NCBI GenBank assembly: GCA_951799445.1
Contig: OX637296.1
Span: forward strand, 10,044,001 to 10,108,000
DNA length: 64,000 nucleotides
Source: Pseudisothecium myosuroides
Lineage: Eukaryota; Streptophyta; Bryopsida; Hypnales; Lembophyllaceae
Direction: 5' to 3'
A model generated the notes under the pieces. The model was not told the DNA's origin. It made no database searches and saw nothing but the letters and a program-made list of their open reading frames with translations. The translations under genes and the position numbers were made by a program. Position 1 is the first letter of the stretch; each line of letters begins with the position of its first letter. Below are positions 49,577 through 62,517 of the stretch, piece by piece.

Positions 49577-49850
49577 ATAAGGTGGGGACATCCAAATACA
49601 TTGGGTGTCTATTAGCGCCACTTGAATACATGTTCTCAAATTGTACATCTTCTACATCAATGTGTACCTATTGTTGAAAAAACAATTTTCGAACATCTAC
49701 AAAAAAAACTTTGATCCCTTGCTACTTTTGTAAACTGTACATTGAAATTTCCTTTCATTAGTCAATTAGAACATTATTGTTTTTGAACACTCTAATAATA
49801 GAAAATATGTACAATAGAAAAATTGGTGATTTATAGTGTCCCTACCTTAT
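49577..49850. mobile_element. MITE family R, copy 3 (diverged)
   Basis: The inverted ends ATAAGGTGGGGACATCC and TAGTGTCCCTACCTTAT are clear. The interior keeps only parts of the family sequence (ATCTTCTACATCAATGTGTACCT, ACAATTTTCGAACATCTAC, TTTGATCCCTT). Confidence 0.65.
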
Positions 49851-50398
49851 GCACTCCTATTCACATAAAGTCAATGCACGTATTGAGAGTTTACAATTCT
49901 ATTTTTAAATGTATTAATACTCAAGGTAGATTTTTTTAGAATTGAATATTCTATTTAATAGCATTCTTGTGAAAATCAAAAAATTGATTGTACATTGAAT
50001 ATTTGTGACTTTCACAAGAATTTTTCTTTTAAGGTCAAAATGTTAGGTTCTAATTATAGTGATTTTTGAAGATTTTTACTTCATTTTTGAAGGATCGTTT
50101 TTTGAACTAGAAAGGTTATTTTTTGAGGCCAAATCCACCAATACCTATTGAATGATAGAATATTTTCAAAGCAATTAAAGTCTTTAGAATTTATATTGTA
50201 CAAATGTTAAAAGAACTACCACAAGAATCTATAAGAAAATCAATATCTGAAAAAATGCATTTTTGTATCATAAAACCTTCATAAAATTGACAATAATGCA
50301 TTTTTCATCCATTGAGATAAAATCTTAAACCGTAAGCTCTAAAAAGTGTTTGGGATGTGTTTGCATTCATCCATTGTTCAAAATTTGAATGCATGGTC

Positions 50399-50412
50399 TT
50401 TTAGGGGTTAAG
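50399..50412. mobile_element. Isolated piggyBac-like terminus
   Basis: CTTTTAGGGGTTAA at 50399-50412 matches the right end of the TTAA-flanked family (GGTCTTTTAGGGGTTAA against GGTCCTTTAGGGGTTAA). No matching left end was found within about 1 kb upstream. It is either a truncated copy or a chance match. Confidence 0.4.
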
Positions 50413-52261
50413 TGCCATATTAATGGAATAAATGCCATAATAACATTTTGATTAGTTTTTTTGTTCACTCATTTTTAAGGGTCATTTTTTGAGTTTAAAA
50501 AAAAATAGGTGAAATATACTATTTTAGTTTCTAATCAATAGATAATTTACAATGATTTAAAAAAAACCTATATTATTTAATTATTAAAAAAATAATAGGA
50601 GAGTTTAGAAACATTTAGATGGATTAATATATCACATGTCTTCAAGCAATAGAAAATTCTACTTGAAACATTCTTCAATTGCAATTTATTAATTTGATTA
50701 TAGAAATTTTCACAATGTCACCCTATAGAAGATACTAAAACGCTTATATTGACAATTTAAAGTGCCACTAACTATATTAAGTCGAATATGTTGTAATCGG
50801 AAAAGCCCTTAGACTAACCACTAAAATTGCTTTGAATTTTGGTCATCAATACTATTAAACAAATAATTTGTTTATTGCATATATTTTGATGTATGTCGGG
50901 ATCTCCTAGACCACTTAGTTGACGAAAGGTTGACCAAATAATGTTTCTCAATAGTTAAATACTCCGTATATATGAAGATGATTCTACATTGAATTCACTA
51001 CATGACCTTTATGGGAGTCTACATTTCAATGTTTGAGCACTTCTGAAGCTATAAAGGAACCAATATTCCCCTAAACATAATTGTTGTGAATAAAAATAAA
51101 ATAATCATCCATTCAAACTGAACGCATACAATTGTTCTTCTTCTTCTTCTTCATCGTAGCTATACTCATTTCTTGTGAAATCTTGAAGCTTCAGTTTTTG
51201 TGAAATCTTGAAGATGTTCCAAGAACCTTACAGCAAGGGAGCTTGAAGCACATAGTATCAACAACGACTGTTGCAAAGACCTCAATCACAAATTGAAATC
51301 CAAATCGGGTTCGAAGAAAACATATTTGTTCATGGTGAATTGCAACATGCTACATTTAGTATCTATATTTAATGCATTGTGGGACTAAGCAGCGAGTAGT
51401 CGCAAGCACTAACTTAGTGTGCGGAAGATCTGAATTCAAATCTCCACTACTTTTTGACAGTAACTGAACACTAATAAATGATATAATTCAACAAACAAAC
51501 TGAATTCAACTACCCATATTGCTTTGAAACTTCAACACATTTTCCCCTAAAATGGGCATAATAAGTACACAATGTAATTTAAAACACCTTAACCTAATCC
51601 TAAATTAAACAATCCAGAAGCAACAGAACAATGATTTCAATCATTCTCCTCCAATACCGTATCTCTTAAGATCAAAATTGTTTTAGGCCACTACGGTACT
51701 AAATTCCATTCACTATAATTTAAATTCCTCTCTACAAGTTTTGAGATTTGATGACCCCAAACCTTGAACTAAAATAAAAAATTTGATGTGAATAGAAACT
51801 GTAAATTTGAATCACTTGGAACATATCTTACTGGATCCAATCAAACAAGCTGCAGCATATATCATTGTCCCAAGGTAGTACTTGGTCTTGATTCCTTATC
51901 TACATTCCCTTGCATGCAAATAACAACAAAAGTCAACACTATTTATGATCTTACGCAAACTTAAGCAGAACTTACGCAAAATCAAAACAAATTATGATCT
52001 ATTCCTATGTGCGCCACTTTCATCATAGGACCTCAAATACATTGTATCTTGCAATGGGCACGTCATCTATCTAGAATGCGACTCTAATAATACACATTCA
52101 GCTAAGTAACTAAAATTGTACTGTAGCAAGCTATTACAGTAATCTAGAACTAAGAGCACTTTCGAGTAATGTCAGCATTCACCACAAAACTTGGTCCACA
52201 TGACGTTGTGTCTAGCAGAACGATAAATCCTTGCCTATGGTCATTCATAGATACTGAACTA
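50413..52261. other. AT-rich intergenic DNA with tRNA-like patch
   Basis: No gene was seen. A (TTC)n microsatellite lies near 51137-51153. A box-A-like AGCAGCGAGTAGTCG at about 51391 is followed some 40 bases later by a box-B-like GAATTCAAATC. This is tRNA spacing but without a clean cloverleaf, so it may be a tRNA-derived SINE head. Confidence 0.4.
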
Positions 52262-52468
52262 CAGTAGAACCTCTCTTACTGCATACTCTCTTAGTGCATA
52301 ATATGCAGTAAGAGAGGTTCGTGGGTGGGGTCAATTTCAAGTATTTAATCTGGAGAGTAGTCTAGTTAGATGCCACATTAGTCAAGTGCCATTACTACAA
52401 CTGTGTAACTGCATAAAACCTGTCTTAGTGCATAGTCCCAACACTATGCACTAAGACAGGTTCTACTG
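52262..52468. mobile_element. Emigrant/pogo-like MITE with two internal hairpins
   Basis: It begins CAGTAGAACCTCTCTTACTG and ends AGACAGGTTCTACTG, flanked by TA on both sides (52260-52261, 52469-52470). The termini resemble those of Arabidopsis Emigrant/Lemi pogo elements (CAGTAAAACCTC, from memory). Each end also forms its own hairpin: AACCTCTCTTACTGCATA with its mirror at about 52301-52319, and AACCTGTCTTAGTGCATAG with its mirror at 52443-52463. It sits 161 bp beyond the stop codon of the START gene, probably in or near its 3' UTR. Confidence 0.8.
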
Positions 52469-52629
52469 TATAAATATTTCGAGTATATATAGATCAAATA
52501 CTCTCAAAAAACACCGGAGAGTTTTGTACAGCGGAGAATCTGCTTATTAGAATCTACCAATGCTGAAGAACATACAATCATAAGAAAAATGACCGCAAAT
52601 TTGAGTGAAAGTCTCACCTGATCTAAACC

Positions 52630-55600
52630 TCATGAACCTGGTTTGAGATTCATTTCCGGAGATTGGTCATGCCTCTTGGTAGATTTTTTCTCCTTGTCCT
52701 TATGCCTTTTCCTAAACCTAAAAAAACGGAATCCTCCTTGATGTGTTCGAGAAAGTGGGATGATCTGTTGATCCACGACGATCTTGTCAGACCCAGCCTT
52801 CTTAGCCTTATCAACATCGGAAGTAGTAAGCGAATGCTTCACTTGAACTTCCTTCCCTTTTGCTGTCGAGCAGACAAATTCTGAACTGTCCGCAGTACCA
52901 TTATATACACCAGCAGTATCCGTATTTTCACTAGTTTGAGCAGCGGCCTTTTGGCTATTAAAATGCGCTATAAATTTCTCGAGGACTTCAAGAGCCCAGA
53001 TAACCTCTGGGTCCGTAGGCCCATCTTCTTCGGAAATCGGACTCAATTGCTGGTGCAGCTCGACTGACGCAGTGGTGACTTGTATATCATTTGTTTCGGC
53101 AGTGGGTGTAGCCCCGTCGGTATTTGGATCGTGCTTACCATTAGACAAACCATTTAAGATTGGCGCAATGTGAGAATGGGGACTGCTCAGTGGTGCACCA
53201 GTGTCTTGCTTTTCTTCCAAAAAAACATCCTCTGAAGTCCTCTTGGGGCCCTTGGACAAATCATCGTCAGATTCTGACTTAAAGGCAGATTCCAGAGTGT
53301 CAATTGCTTCTTGCTTGTCCACGCCCTTGTATAATCCTGCTGATATATCTTTCTTTGATGGTGACATGGCCACTGGAGTAGGCTCATACGTATTTAACGA
53401 AGCATCATCAAGAACTTGGAGCCGCTTATACATAGGGTCGGAATTGGCCAATTTCTCCAGTTTGCTTCCTTTCACTCCCGTAACCGCCTGACGACACAGA
53501 AACAACTAGGAATAAGATATTTTCAAATCCTACAGGATTCGTGCATACGCCAATTTTCAGTTCTCTTCAGTGACTAGATGCATCGCAAAGAAACGACAAC
53601 AAAATTCAAGTAAAGAATATTTCACAACGCATGTATTCGGTTCCTTCCTCAGGTTTAAATGACTAGTAAAACACAAAAGGCTATTAAGCAGAACAGTCCT
53701 AGGATATCGGCAGGACGCATGATCTACAAAATAAATCAACCCAGCAGTCATCAACGTATTCATATCTTTCTCATCAATTGAGAATGACTGGAATTTTTTT
53801 AGATATCTTCCGATTTCTCTGATATAAATATAAGTACATTTTTTACCATTTTTTCGTGATTAGAAAAATTGACCAGCAAATTAGTGAAGTGGCTAAGGGC
53901 ATCACACCTTCTGATAGAGCTTATAACCATGGCCAGCAAGCTGCCTTGCCATAAAGTTGATTAGCCACGGAGGGACAAGATCTAGCTTCATATCCAAATC
54001 CACAACAGTCCTGTACACAGTACAATCACCCGGGAACAAATTTTTTACCTGTAAAGTCAAGGGATTGGTCCAAAGAAACAATATGAATGATAAAACATTG
54101 ACTCATAAGCTCCCGAATTTCATCCGTCAAAATGATGCTCCCACACACTATCTGTTTAATGAGGCACTTGACTTGACTTTGAACGCACCTATGATGAGCT
54201 TTTCATTACTGTATCACTCAGTATCTAACAAGTTCATTTCATGTTCACTAACGAATGATCACTGTCTAAACCAGAAAAAATCATGATTTGAGAACTTTAT
54301 AACCGTCTGCACCACTACTCGTCCATCCCAAGCAGAGTTCAATTAGACGCAAAATGAAATTTACCGAAAGAAACTGCAGTGGTGTCCAATTTTCTGAAGT
54401 ACAAATCCACCATCAAGATTCATGCGGACTGCATTTGATTGCAGTGCCGGTATTTGATCACTCCTAATTCCGTCGACCTTCGCATCTGGCACTTCTGGCG
54501 CCTGCATTAATCAGCGCACTCAGAAACAAGAAACACTAGAAGCAAATAAAGCTGCTCAGCTCAAACAGTGTACACATCTCAAAATCGAGCTAATCTGTGA
54601 AATTCTAAACGGATTTGTGAAGAAGTGTAAGTATTCTACGAGCACAACCACTTGGACAAAATAGGTTACTAAATCTTACCGTGTTATATAGTACAGCGAC
54701 GAGGCCTTCATCAAAGTACTCCAGTTCAAATGCTGATAAAATCACCTCGCGCATAGCAAAGGGCCATGGTACTTTGAACCTTCATTAAGTAGCCACCCAC
54801 CAAATTTCTAATTAGAACAATACGAAGAATAGCAAATAGCAGCTCGAACATTGCCGGTAAGCAAGCAACCCACTGCAAGAGCACCTTAACAGAAAGCAAG
54901 TAATTTTATGAAATGTGTCATTATTTTTCGCTCTTTGTGGCAAGCCCACGTTCAAAGTATAGAACAACGCTCACGAATGCAACTGGGAACTTTACAAGCA
55001 TTTGCAAATTCTGTATACTAGAAAGAGAATTTATTTAATATTGATAATTTAGCATTTAAGCTCATACCTCAGCACAGCGTAGTCTCCACTAACTGTGTCT
55101 CTTTCAAGCCACCTTGACTCTACGATCTTGAATGAGGGTGCATGAAACGTTGGCCACCTGCAAGAATCTCTGCGTCAATTCTTCAACATGTATGTTACCC
55201 TTCCATCATTAAAACTAAACTGAACAACGCAAGTACTCAACCTAAACATGAGCATAGAGAAGATCTCCAACATGCTTGTCATGCGAATGTCCTTGACTGC
55301 TGGCCAACGGTTAGCGTCTTCTAAAATATTCATGCTGATATTCCTTAAACGGTCCCCAACATGTATTAGTATGCACTCAGTGTCGTCAAATAGTTTCACA
55401 GTGAAAACACTTCAACCACGGAATAAGCACACTTGCGCAAACCTTACCATTCATCATACATTGGCACCTCGCATCCAACGCACAAAGCTGCAACACCAAC
55501 GACGATGGAAGTAGCAATGTTAACTCTGAAATAGAGATCAAGAACACAATGGAATAACATGAATACCTTAGAACCTTGAGCAAAGTAATCGAGGTAAAAC

Positions 55601-57129
55601 AAGAAGCTGCAGTCTCCAAAGCAAAAGGTGATTACCGTGTGAAAGAGGGCCATCAACTATGCCGTCCAAGCATAGAGAGTGGTATGGAGCGCCTTCTAAC
55701 CCTTCTCGATACATAACCCGGAACCGTGGAGTATCTTGCTTGACCTACGCAATCACCTAGCAGCAAATTAAAAATTACAATGTACATAACCGATTGACCA
55801 AGGTCATCATTAGGATCATTCGGATATGGACTTTTCCGACATTCCATTCAGAAGAGACGACAGCACTACAAGATATCGAAATAAATCACATCTGAGCAGG
55901 ACACAAGCACAGCTATTGAAAAGAGGAGTGATCACGGGAGGGAGAGGCCACAACAGAGCCCTAAGCAGACCGTCAAGATACAATGAAGTGAGCTCGTACA
56001 AATCGGTAGATTAGAGTTAGATGTTCCCTATCATGTCAGCAGAATGAAAGTGCGAATCTCGATAAATGTGGACCTAGAAATCTAACGAATCCCTCCAAAC
56101 ATTGGCTCAAATATCAACATGTCCGCCAATATATGCGGCCCCGTTTAGACTCTAGCGAACTGCCAGTAGACATCTACAAGTGCCGAGAATGACACTGGTG
56201 GCAGAGAGACTTCACCTTCCATTCGCCGTCTACAACTTTCGTCGTCCTCTCTCCTTTAGCACTCCTCAAGTCATCCAACAATTTCAGCAGCTGGCTGCTC
56301 TTTCTTTCCACAACTTCATCAGTTATCAACTTCCCTGTTTGAATCAATGTAGCAAGTTTAAAACTATTCAGTTGATGTATACAAGAAAAAGCAGACAGGA
56401 GGATGCTCGCGGTGCACACATTCGATGATCACCATTAAAGTTTCCAAGAACACCACCGGACCAACTCAAATCCTACCAGAGGCAATCATCTAGAATATGG
56501 AATCCCAGAAGCTTGTCTAAACAGAGAATTCCCTTCGGTTCTGCTCACACATTCGATTTGCTCTCTTACGTGCATATGATTAAAAACTAGTAAGAACAAG
56601 ATGAGACGCAGTCATTGTGTCTTTGCACGTGACAGCCATATTTCCAGCAATTGAAAGTTACACTTCTAATTAAATAAGCCAGAAGGAATAAAAAGACAAA
56701 GCACTCCAAAAAATCAAACATAACTAATTATCCAGAACATACTGTCAAAAAATTCACTCTCAAGTAGGTGACGATGAGTTTCTATGACGCAAATTCTCCA
56801 CCATTCACTACCTTACCTCACCTCAATCTAGTAATGCTGACAAGAAACAAAAAGAAACAGGAAACAGAGGCTTCACGATTGGCAAGCTACCAGCACCGTC
56901 ATGTTCCACTAGTCTAGATTAGGATCGCAACATCACACCAACAGCAGCAGAAAGAAAGAAAAAAAAAAGAAAAAAAAAAGAGAGAGAGAATGTCCTGCCA
57001 ATAATAACCTGCACTCGTTTTAAGCAGCTGCTTGCGAACAAGATTATTGAGAATAGCCGTATCCGACAAAGCCGAAGACGATAACGTTTTGTCCAACCGC
57101 TGCCGCGCCTCGATGGCACTTATTGTCAT
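52630..57129 (-). CDS. START-domain lipid-binding protein (polyketide cyclase/dehydrase-lipid transport family), 9 exons, 558 aa
   Basis: Coding exons are 57129-57009, 56334-56216, 55744-55636, 55487-55448, 55157-55068, 54779-54680, 54501-54365, 54010-53908 and 53487-52630. All are GT-AG and in phase (1677 nt). The order is an N-terminal helix (ARQRLDKTLSS, 1-40), the START fold at about 65-275 (RFRVMYREGLEGAPYHSL, MYDEWWPTFHAPSFKIVES, KVPWPFAMREVILSAFELEY, RTVVDLDMKLDLVPPWLIN, GYKLYQK), then an acidic Ser/Thr-rich tail. The tail has a conserved helix (DPEVIWALEVLEKFI) and a polybasic end (RFRKRHKDKEKKSTKRH). The layout matches the Arabidopsis START-like proteins of the AT3G13062/AT1G55960 type, whose ligand is unknown. 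The polybasic tail could bind membranes or act as a nuclear signal (inference). Exon 4 is only 40 nt. Confidence 0.93.
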
Positions 57130-57800
57130 TTTTCCTAGTCCTCCCCCTCATATAACACCTCCGCTGATCCGACTCCGCGCCCTCTCATCAAAAAATCAAC
57201 TCACACGAAAACATCACCAATTCCGCTTCAGCCTTCCAAGCAAACCCCGTGGCCACATACTCTTCCCTCCCGCATACCACACCACACCACATCACAAACG
57301 ACCGTCCAGTGTCCTACCTCCGTAACGCCATCCCCTAGCTCACGAAACCCTGCCTCCGCCTCGTTCTTGCGCGATTCTGCACCAAATTCGCTGAAATAGC
57401 TACCAAAAGAATGCTGGCGACGCGGAAGCTCTAATTCAGCCTACTGTCGTCGCAATCGCAATGGCGATCGCGACAAGGCAAGCAGCAAGCCGGGCCTGGT
57501 CTGGTCGTCTTTATGAGTTCTGGCGACGGACACTCCCCTGGTCCTTTCGTCGTGAACTGCCTCCTGGGGCTTTCTTTCTCGGAAATTCGGGGGTCTGGAC
57601 TCACCAATAATTCCGCACCTTCTCTGCTGCTGCCTTCGGGGAGCCAGTCCTTTTTTTTAGTGTTGTTTGCTGGTGACTCTTGTACCCTAGGCAATGAAGA
57701 GCCGAGAGGGGGAGGAAGTTTGTTGGGGTATGATTGGCACACGTGTCGAGTCAGGAAGAAGTCAGGTACTCGGGGGGCTTGGTATCTGTAACGGGGAATT
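57130..57800 (-). promoter_or_regulatory. Probable 5' UTR and promoter of the START gene
   Basis: GC-rich sequence at about 57320-57700 upstream of the ATG contrasts with the AT-rich flanks and is probably the transcription start region. A good donor (GGAG|GTAGGA at about 57319) and an acceptor (CTAG about 8 bp before the ATG) suggest a 5' UTR intron; this is inference. The minus-strand frame 57431-57805 matches nothing known. Confidence 0.4.
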
Positions 57801-60800
57801 CCCACGTCAAGATTCCACCTGTTTGTATATGTGCTTCTATTATTAAAAGGCTACCTTCTTTGTGTGCTATCTTCTTTTGTGGGCTAAAATTATATAGAGA
57901 GTCCATGTCTGAGTGGTTGAACTCGTAGTACCAAAACAATCTTCTTCTTACATGCTAATATTAGGTGATTGAATCTTTATAAATAAAATTGAAATTTAGA
58001 ATTTGAGTTCAAATTTGAATTCAAATTTTTCATTCAGAAGCAAAACAAAAATAAAGATCCAATTGAAAACTGATAAAAAAAAAAATGAGGTCTTTACTTT
58101 TTCATATTCAAAAATCATTAGAGCATGGCCACACAAGCTTGCTCGATTTGAAGTGCCAAAGCAAACTGAGCGAGCCTTTGCATGGAAGGTGTAGTACAAA
58201 CCCCCACCGTTCCTCACTTTGCTCCCACTTGGCAAAATTGTTTTTTTGGCAATCACATGTTAACTTGTAATTCTTATGTACCAATTGCCTACTCTTGTTT
58301 TTCATTGGCTATTTCCAAAACTACTGTGCAAAGCCATATTCGGACAAAGATTCACCACAATCTTTGGTCTTGAGACATTAAAGAGGCGTGCTACTGTTGA
58401 GTGGTTGAGTGCATTTGGTAATTGGCCACTCTAAAAGTTGAAGTGACGGTGGAGATCAAAAGGCTGCAAGGGCCCGCTTAGAGCCGTTGAAGTCACCTAC
58501 AATGTGCTTGGGTATCTTGCTTTTAGTAAGTACACTATCAAACTCTAGCTAACAAGGGTTGACAATTTTGGAAGATAAATATAAATGAAAAGTTTATATT
58601 TTTTAAAATCTACACCAACATTTAACAGGCAATGGAATGAAACATAAAAATTGCAATTTATCTTTTAAACATGTAATGTTTTATAACATTTTTTGGAATG
58701 AATGGTGAAAAACAAAAGCCACTATCATAGTATTCTATCCATTTTAAAACTTTTGTTTCAACTAATTATAAATATATGAAGTATGACATTTGTCTTCAAA
58801 GTGAGTAGAAATAACTATTTATGCCAAAAAATGGATAGAAAATTATACGAGTATTATAAATTTTTCTATAAATTTGTTATCAATTTATTAGGAACAATTG
58901 TCAATGATGTAAATTAACTTTGTTGTATTAAATCCAATGATATAAAGTTCATGGTCATATATTTATCATTCAATGATAAAAGACATGTTGTCATTTGTGA
59001 AGTTTTCTACGGAGTAAATGAATTGTTTCAATTTGTAAAGATGTGAAAGTGATGAATTTAATAAAGTTGCCTCTTAGTTGTTTTTTTACCTTTTAATTAA
59101 TTGTGTAATCAACATAATGAGGTTTAGTCTCACCCATTTACATACTACTATATGAACCAAAACTACAAATTTTATTCATTCAAGTTTTCTTAAATTAATG
59201 TGTTAAGTTATTAGCAATTGTACGATATATTTTTTCATAATTCACAAATATTTATATAGTTGGAAGATTGTCAGTGTATACTAATTTCAAAAACTACTAG
59301 ATTTATACTAATTCAAAAAATGTTTTTCAAATTGACTTCAATACACAAATCAAGAAAATTGAATGTTTCATATTTGTAACATTTCATTTCCAAATCATAA
59401 TACAAGAACTTTTATAATTTTATACCACACTATTGAGATTCTTATGAGATGGATGGAAGTGATCCTTTGAAAAATAAAGCTACTTTGAGAGCACTTAAGT
59501 TAAGGTAATTTCACCTATTTATGATTTTAAAAATAAAAATCACCCTTATATATTCTTGTCTAAAACAAACTTTTGTTTTAAGAGATGAGGTTCAATTTCA
59601 ATTATAGAAATTTTTGGCACCGCATAGATACAAGAAATATTTATTTTTAGATTTTAATCCTTCGTACATTCCATACCATAGCATGTGTTTTGGATTAAAC
59701 TTTATCTTCACCTTAAAAAGTGAATTTTATTGGCTATAAGTCCACTTCAAAGAACAACATTCATCAAGTCTAATTTTAATTTTTTTTCAAATTTATAAGT
59801 AATAACTTCTATCAAAATATTCAAAATATTCATTTTAGAATTTTGAAATCTAAATATATATTTTGAATGGAAACTATACCGTGTGGCTCCCCACTATAAC
59901 TTGCATAGGTTTTTAAATGATTTTTTTAAATGGATTTTTGGAGAGGCTTATTATTTAATTATATGATTTTAAATTATTTTATTTACTTAATTCTTAAGTG
60001 GCCTCAATGTCAAAATTTTCCCTTTCAAATAAGTGAAATACCAATTTGGGCATTTCTATGCACCGTATTGGACTTTGATGCCAACTACAAAATTAGGGGC
60101 ATTGAAAATGATTTAATTTAAGTATTTTCAAGAAAAAAAATCTATTGATGTGCGACTTCTGGAAAGGCTTCCTTGTTTTAAGGACCACGTTTGGATATTT
60201 TGTCTACATGTAAGAAACTACAAAGTTCATTCCCCCCCCCCCAACTCTTTGTTGCCCAAGCCAAACAAAATTAAAATTGAAGACATGCCCATCAATGAGA
60301 TGTTAGGGCAAATAATTGTTGTTTTTGAAAAAAGTTTGGAAATTATTTTGATTATCTGTCCTAATCCAAGCAAGTGAGGCTTTAATCACTCAATGTTAAA
60401 TGATACAATTTTTTGGGTCTTCATAGGATATGCAAGAGTGTACATTGTGGCAATTTTTCAATATGATTTTCTCAATATATTGGTGGGATAAATTATATAG
60501 TCTATATGATTTTTCTTGAGTTTAGTCTGACTATGTTTTCCTACACTTCATGCAAGATTATATTGTAGTGGACTCATATATCAACATTATGGGAGAAAGA
60601 ACTGACAAATTATTGTAGTGTAAAGACTAGGGAGCTCAAAATATGGGACATGTATGCAAACAATTTCTTTATTGTTCACTCACATAGTATTTTTTTAATC
60701 TACTAGAATGTTATTTATAGAATACAATTTTTTGGGTCAAATTGCTATAATTCCACATAAGCAAGTAAGCATTTTCATTCCAAACCGACATTTCATATAA

Positions 60801-60986
60801 ATTACATGTATCCTAGGTACACACTAAAACTCCTACATCTGCCCTACATACACACTAAAACTTATGTTGATTCCTTGTGTGGATTAAAAAATTAAAAAAT
60901 TTCATATTTTACCAAAAATTTGTAAACATCAAGAGTAGCAATAAACTCATATTCATAAAAAAAAAATCTTATCAATTCTTATACTA
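57801..60986. other. AT-rich intergenic DNA, no gene seen
   Basis: No coding or RNA gene is supported. A/T-rich self-complementary stretches occur at 57990-58035 (AATTTGAGTTCAAATTTGAATTCAAATT), and a C run lies at about 60231-60242. Confidence 0.5.
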
Positions 60987-61172
60987 CACTGAATAGGGGT
61001 TTTAAGGGGACCCATACTAATTAATCGACATTTCACAATATATAAATATCTACTTTGTTGTACATCACCTTTATTGAAGTGTAAGAGGGTTGTACATCAT
61101 GTTTCAAACATCTATAGTTTTCCACAATAAGTCCCTTTAATTTTTTGGTCCCTTTAATACCCCTATTCAATG
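60987..61172. mobile_element. 186-bp MITE, TA-flanked
   Basis: The ends CACTGAATAGGGGTTTTAAG and TTAATACCCCTATTCAATG form about 26-bp inverted repeats, with TA on each side (60985-60986, 61173-61174). It has no coding capacity. The TA target suggests Tc1/mariner type, but the termini match no family I can name. Confidence 0.7.
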
Positions 61173-61489
61173 TAGATTATGCATGATGATGATGTTCAAC
61201 TTCGTTGGAAAGGTTTGTGACTTCACAAGGTTAAAACTCAAAGATGCTTATGTTAATGTATATACAATACACAATTGGTGTTAGAAGTAACAAACAAATT
61301 ATTTATCAAAACAATCACTTATTCTATTAGGGTTTGGAGAATTTATATTCAAAACCACTATGTAACCACCCTAGCATTTATTGCAAGCATGGGCTAGACT
61401 CCAAAATTTTCATCTTGCTTGATGAATGCTGTAATTTTTTTCCTTCTATCTAAATCCGATAATTTTGCATTCCTTTTAAAACTCCCTAC
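61173..61489. other. Intergenic DNA, nothing seen
   Basis: Short AT-rich stretch between two small inverted-repeat elements. No gene or repeat was recognised. Confidence 0.5.
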
Positions 61490-61930
61490 GCAAATTTGAG
61501 GTCTCATAACATTCAGTAGCAGTCACTGGCTCTGGCCTCCCTCGAACAAAATGGTGTGAAATATACCACACCATTTCATTCGAGGGATGAAAGTCGTGGA
61601 TGAGGATTCCAGAGAGGAAAAGGCAACCTCTCAGAAGGCTACACTAAATAGTGAAATTGGGTTGCCTCAACAATTAGGTTGCCTTATCCCAGAGAAGTTA
61701 CCTCATGACTAATGCATGTCCAGACAGAGGCACATGTCAACCTCTAATCCGGAGCCATGAACCACTGAACCAACCCATGCCATACACATAGTTCTAACTT
61801 TACTGCATCCTTCTAAAATAACTGTGCATATTGATATAGTGTAGAATGTCGAGAAATTAGTGTGGGGCAACCTAATTTCACTATTCAGTGTACTGAATGT
61901 TATGAAGTTCAGATATGAATTCAAATCTGC
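61490..61930. repeat. 441-bp inverted-repeat element with nested hairpins
   Basis: The left end (GCAAATTTGAG...CATAACATTCAGTA) pairs with the right end (TACTGAATGTTATG...TTCAAATCTGC). An inner pair, ACTAAATAGTGAAATTGGG near 61645 and CCTAATTTCACTATTCAGT near 61871, lies inside it. A separate perfect-stem hairpin (CCCTCGAACAAAATGGTGTG mirrored) lies at about 61539-61587. Probably a non-autonomous DNA transposon. Confidence 0.6.
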
Positions 61931-62517
61931 CAAATTTAATCATATACCAGTGAATATTAATTTTTTGGATTTCCCCAAGGTGGGAAATTTAGTTGGACCT
62001 GCCCTTCTGCAATAAGTCAAGTGCTCAGGTGTGAACTTAAATGTTGGACTCTGGGTTGTTGGAGTTCATTCACGTATTCTTTGTCTCATCCCTGGCAGGT
62101 GAGTTCAATATCCATCACGTCCTGCACCTAACATGTGTCTGCACACAGGCTTATGTTATTGCACTTGCGAGCAAGTTATTGTAGACGTGCAATGAATCCT
62201 ATCATGCAGACCATCCTGGGGCCTGGGCATAACATTCAGTACTGTAGCCTTCATGCCCACTGTCTTTCCTTCATGCTTCATGCTCATCACACATTGAGCA
62301 TTGAGCCTCCACCTGTCCACTTAGCTACTGATATTCCAAACCATCTATTGTAGAAACAAGGCGGTGATTGTGCATGCTACTGAGTATTATGGGGAATATG
62401 GTTAATATCTATTGTACAACACAGTGTGATGGTTGTAGTGGATTGGTGGATGTGTTATTGACATAAGGTACTAAGTTATGCCTTTTATTGTTTGTCCTTC
62501 ATTTCTATCAAATATTG
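61931..62517. other. Intergenic DNA, no gene supported
   Basis: A plus-strand frame of 72 codons at 62135-62353 matches nothing I know and lacks context. No other structure was noticed. Confidence 0.4.

Noticed and set aside
55175..55399. 74-codon minus-strand open frame between START gene exons 4 and 5
   Set aside because: Exon 4 ends in phase 2, and this segment read in that phase hits a stop within a few codons. Exons 4 and 5 join directly to give the conserved DEWWPTFHAPSFKI. It is intronic.
55444..55656. Possible extra START exon with a CSFLFYLDYF reading
   Set aside because: It has usable splice sites, but including it disrupts the conserved DGPLSH-ALCVGCEVPMYDEW sequence of the START fold and leaves the wrong phase for exon 4.
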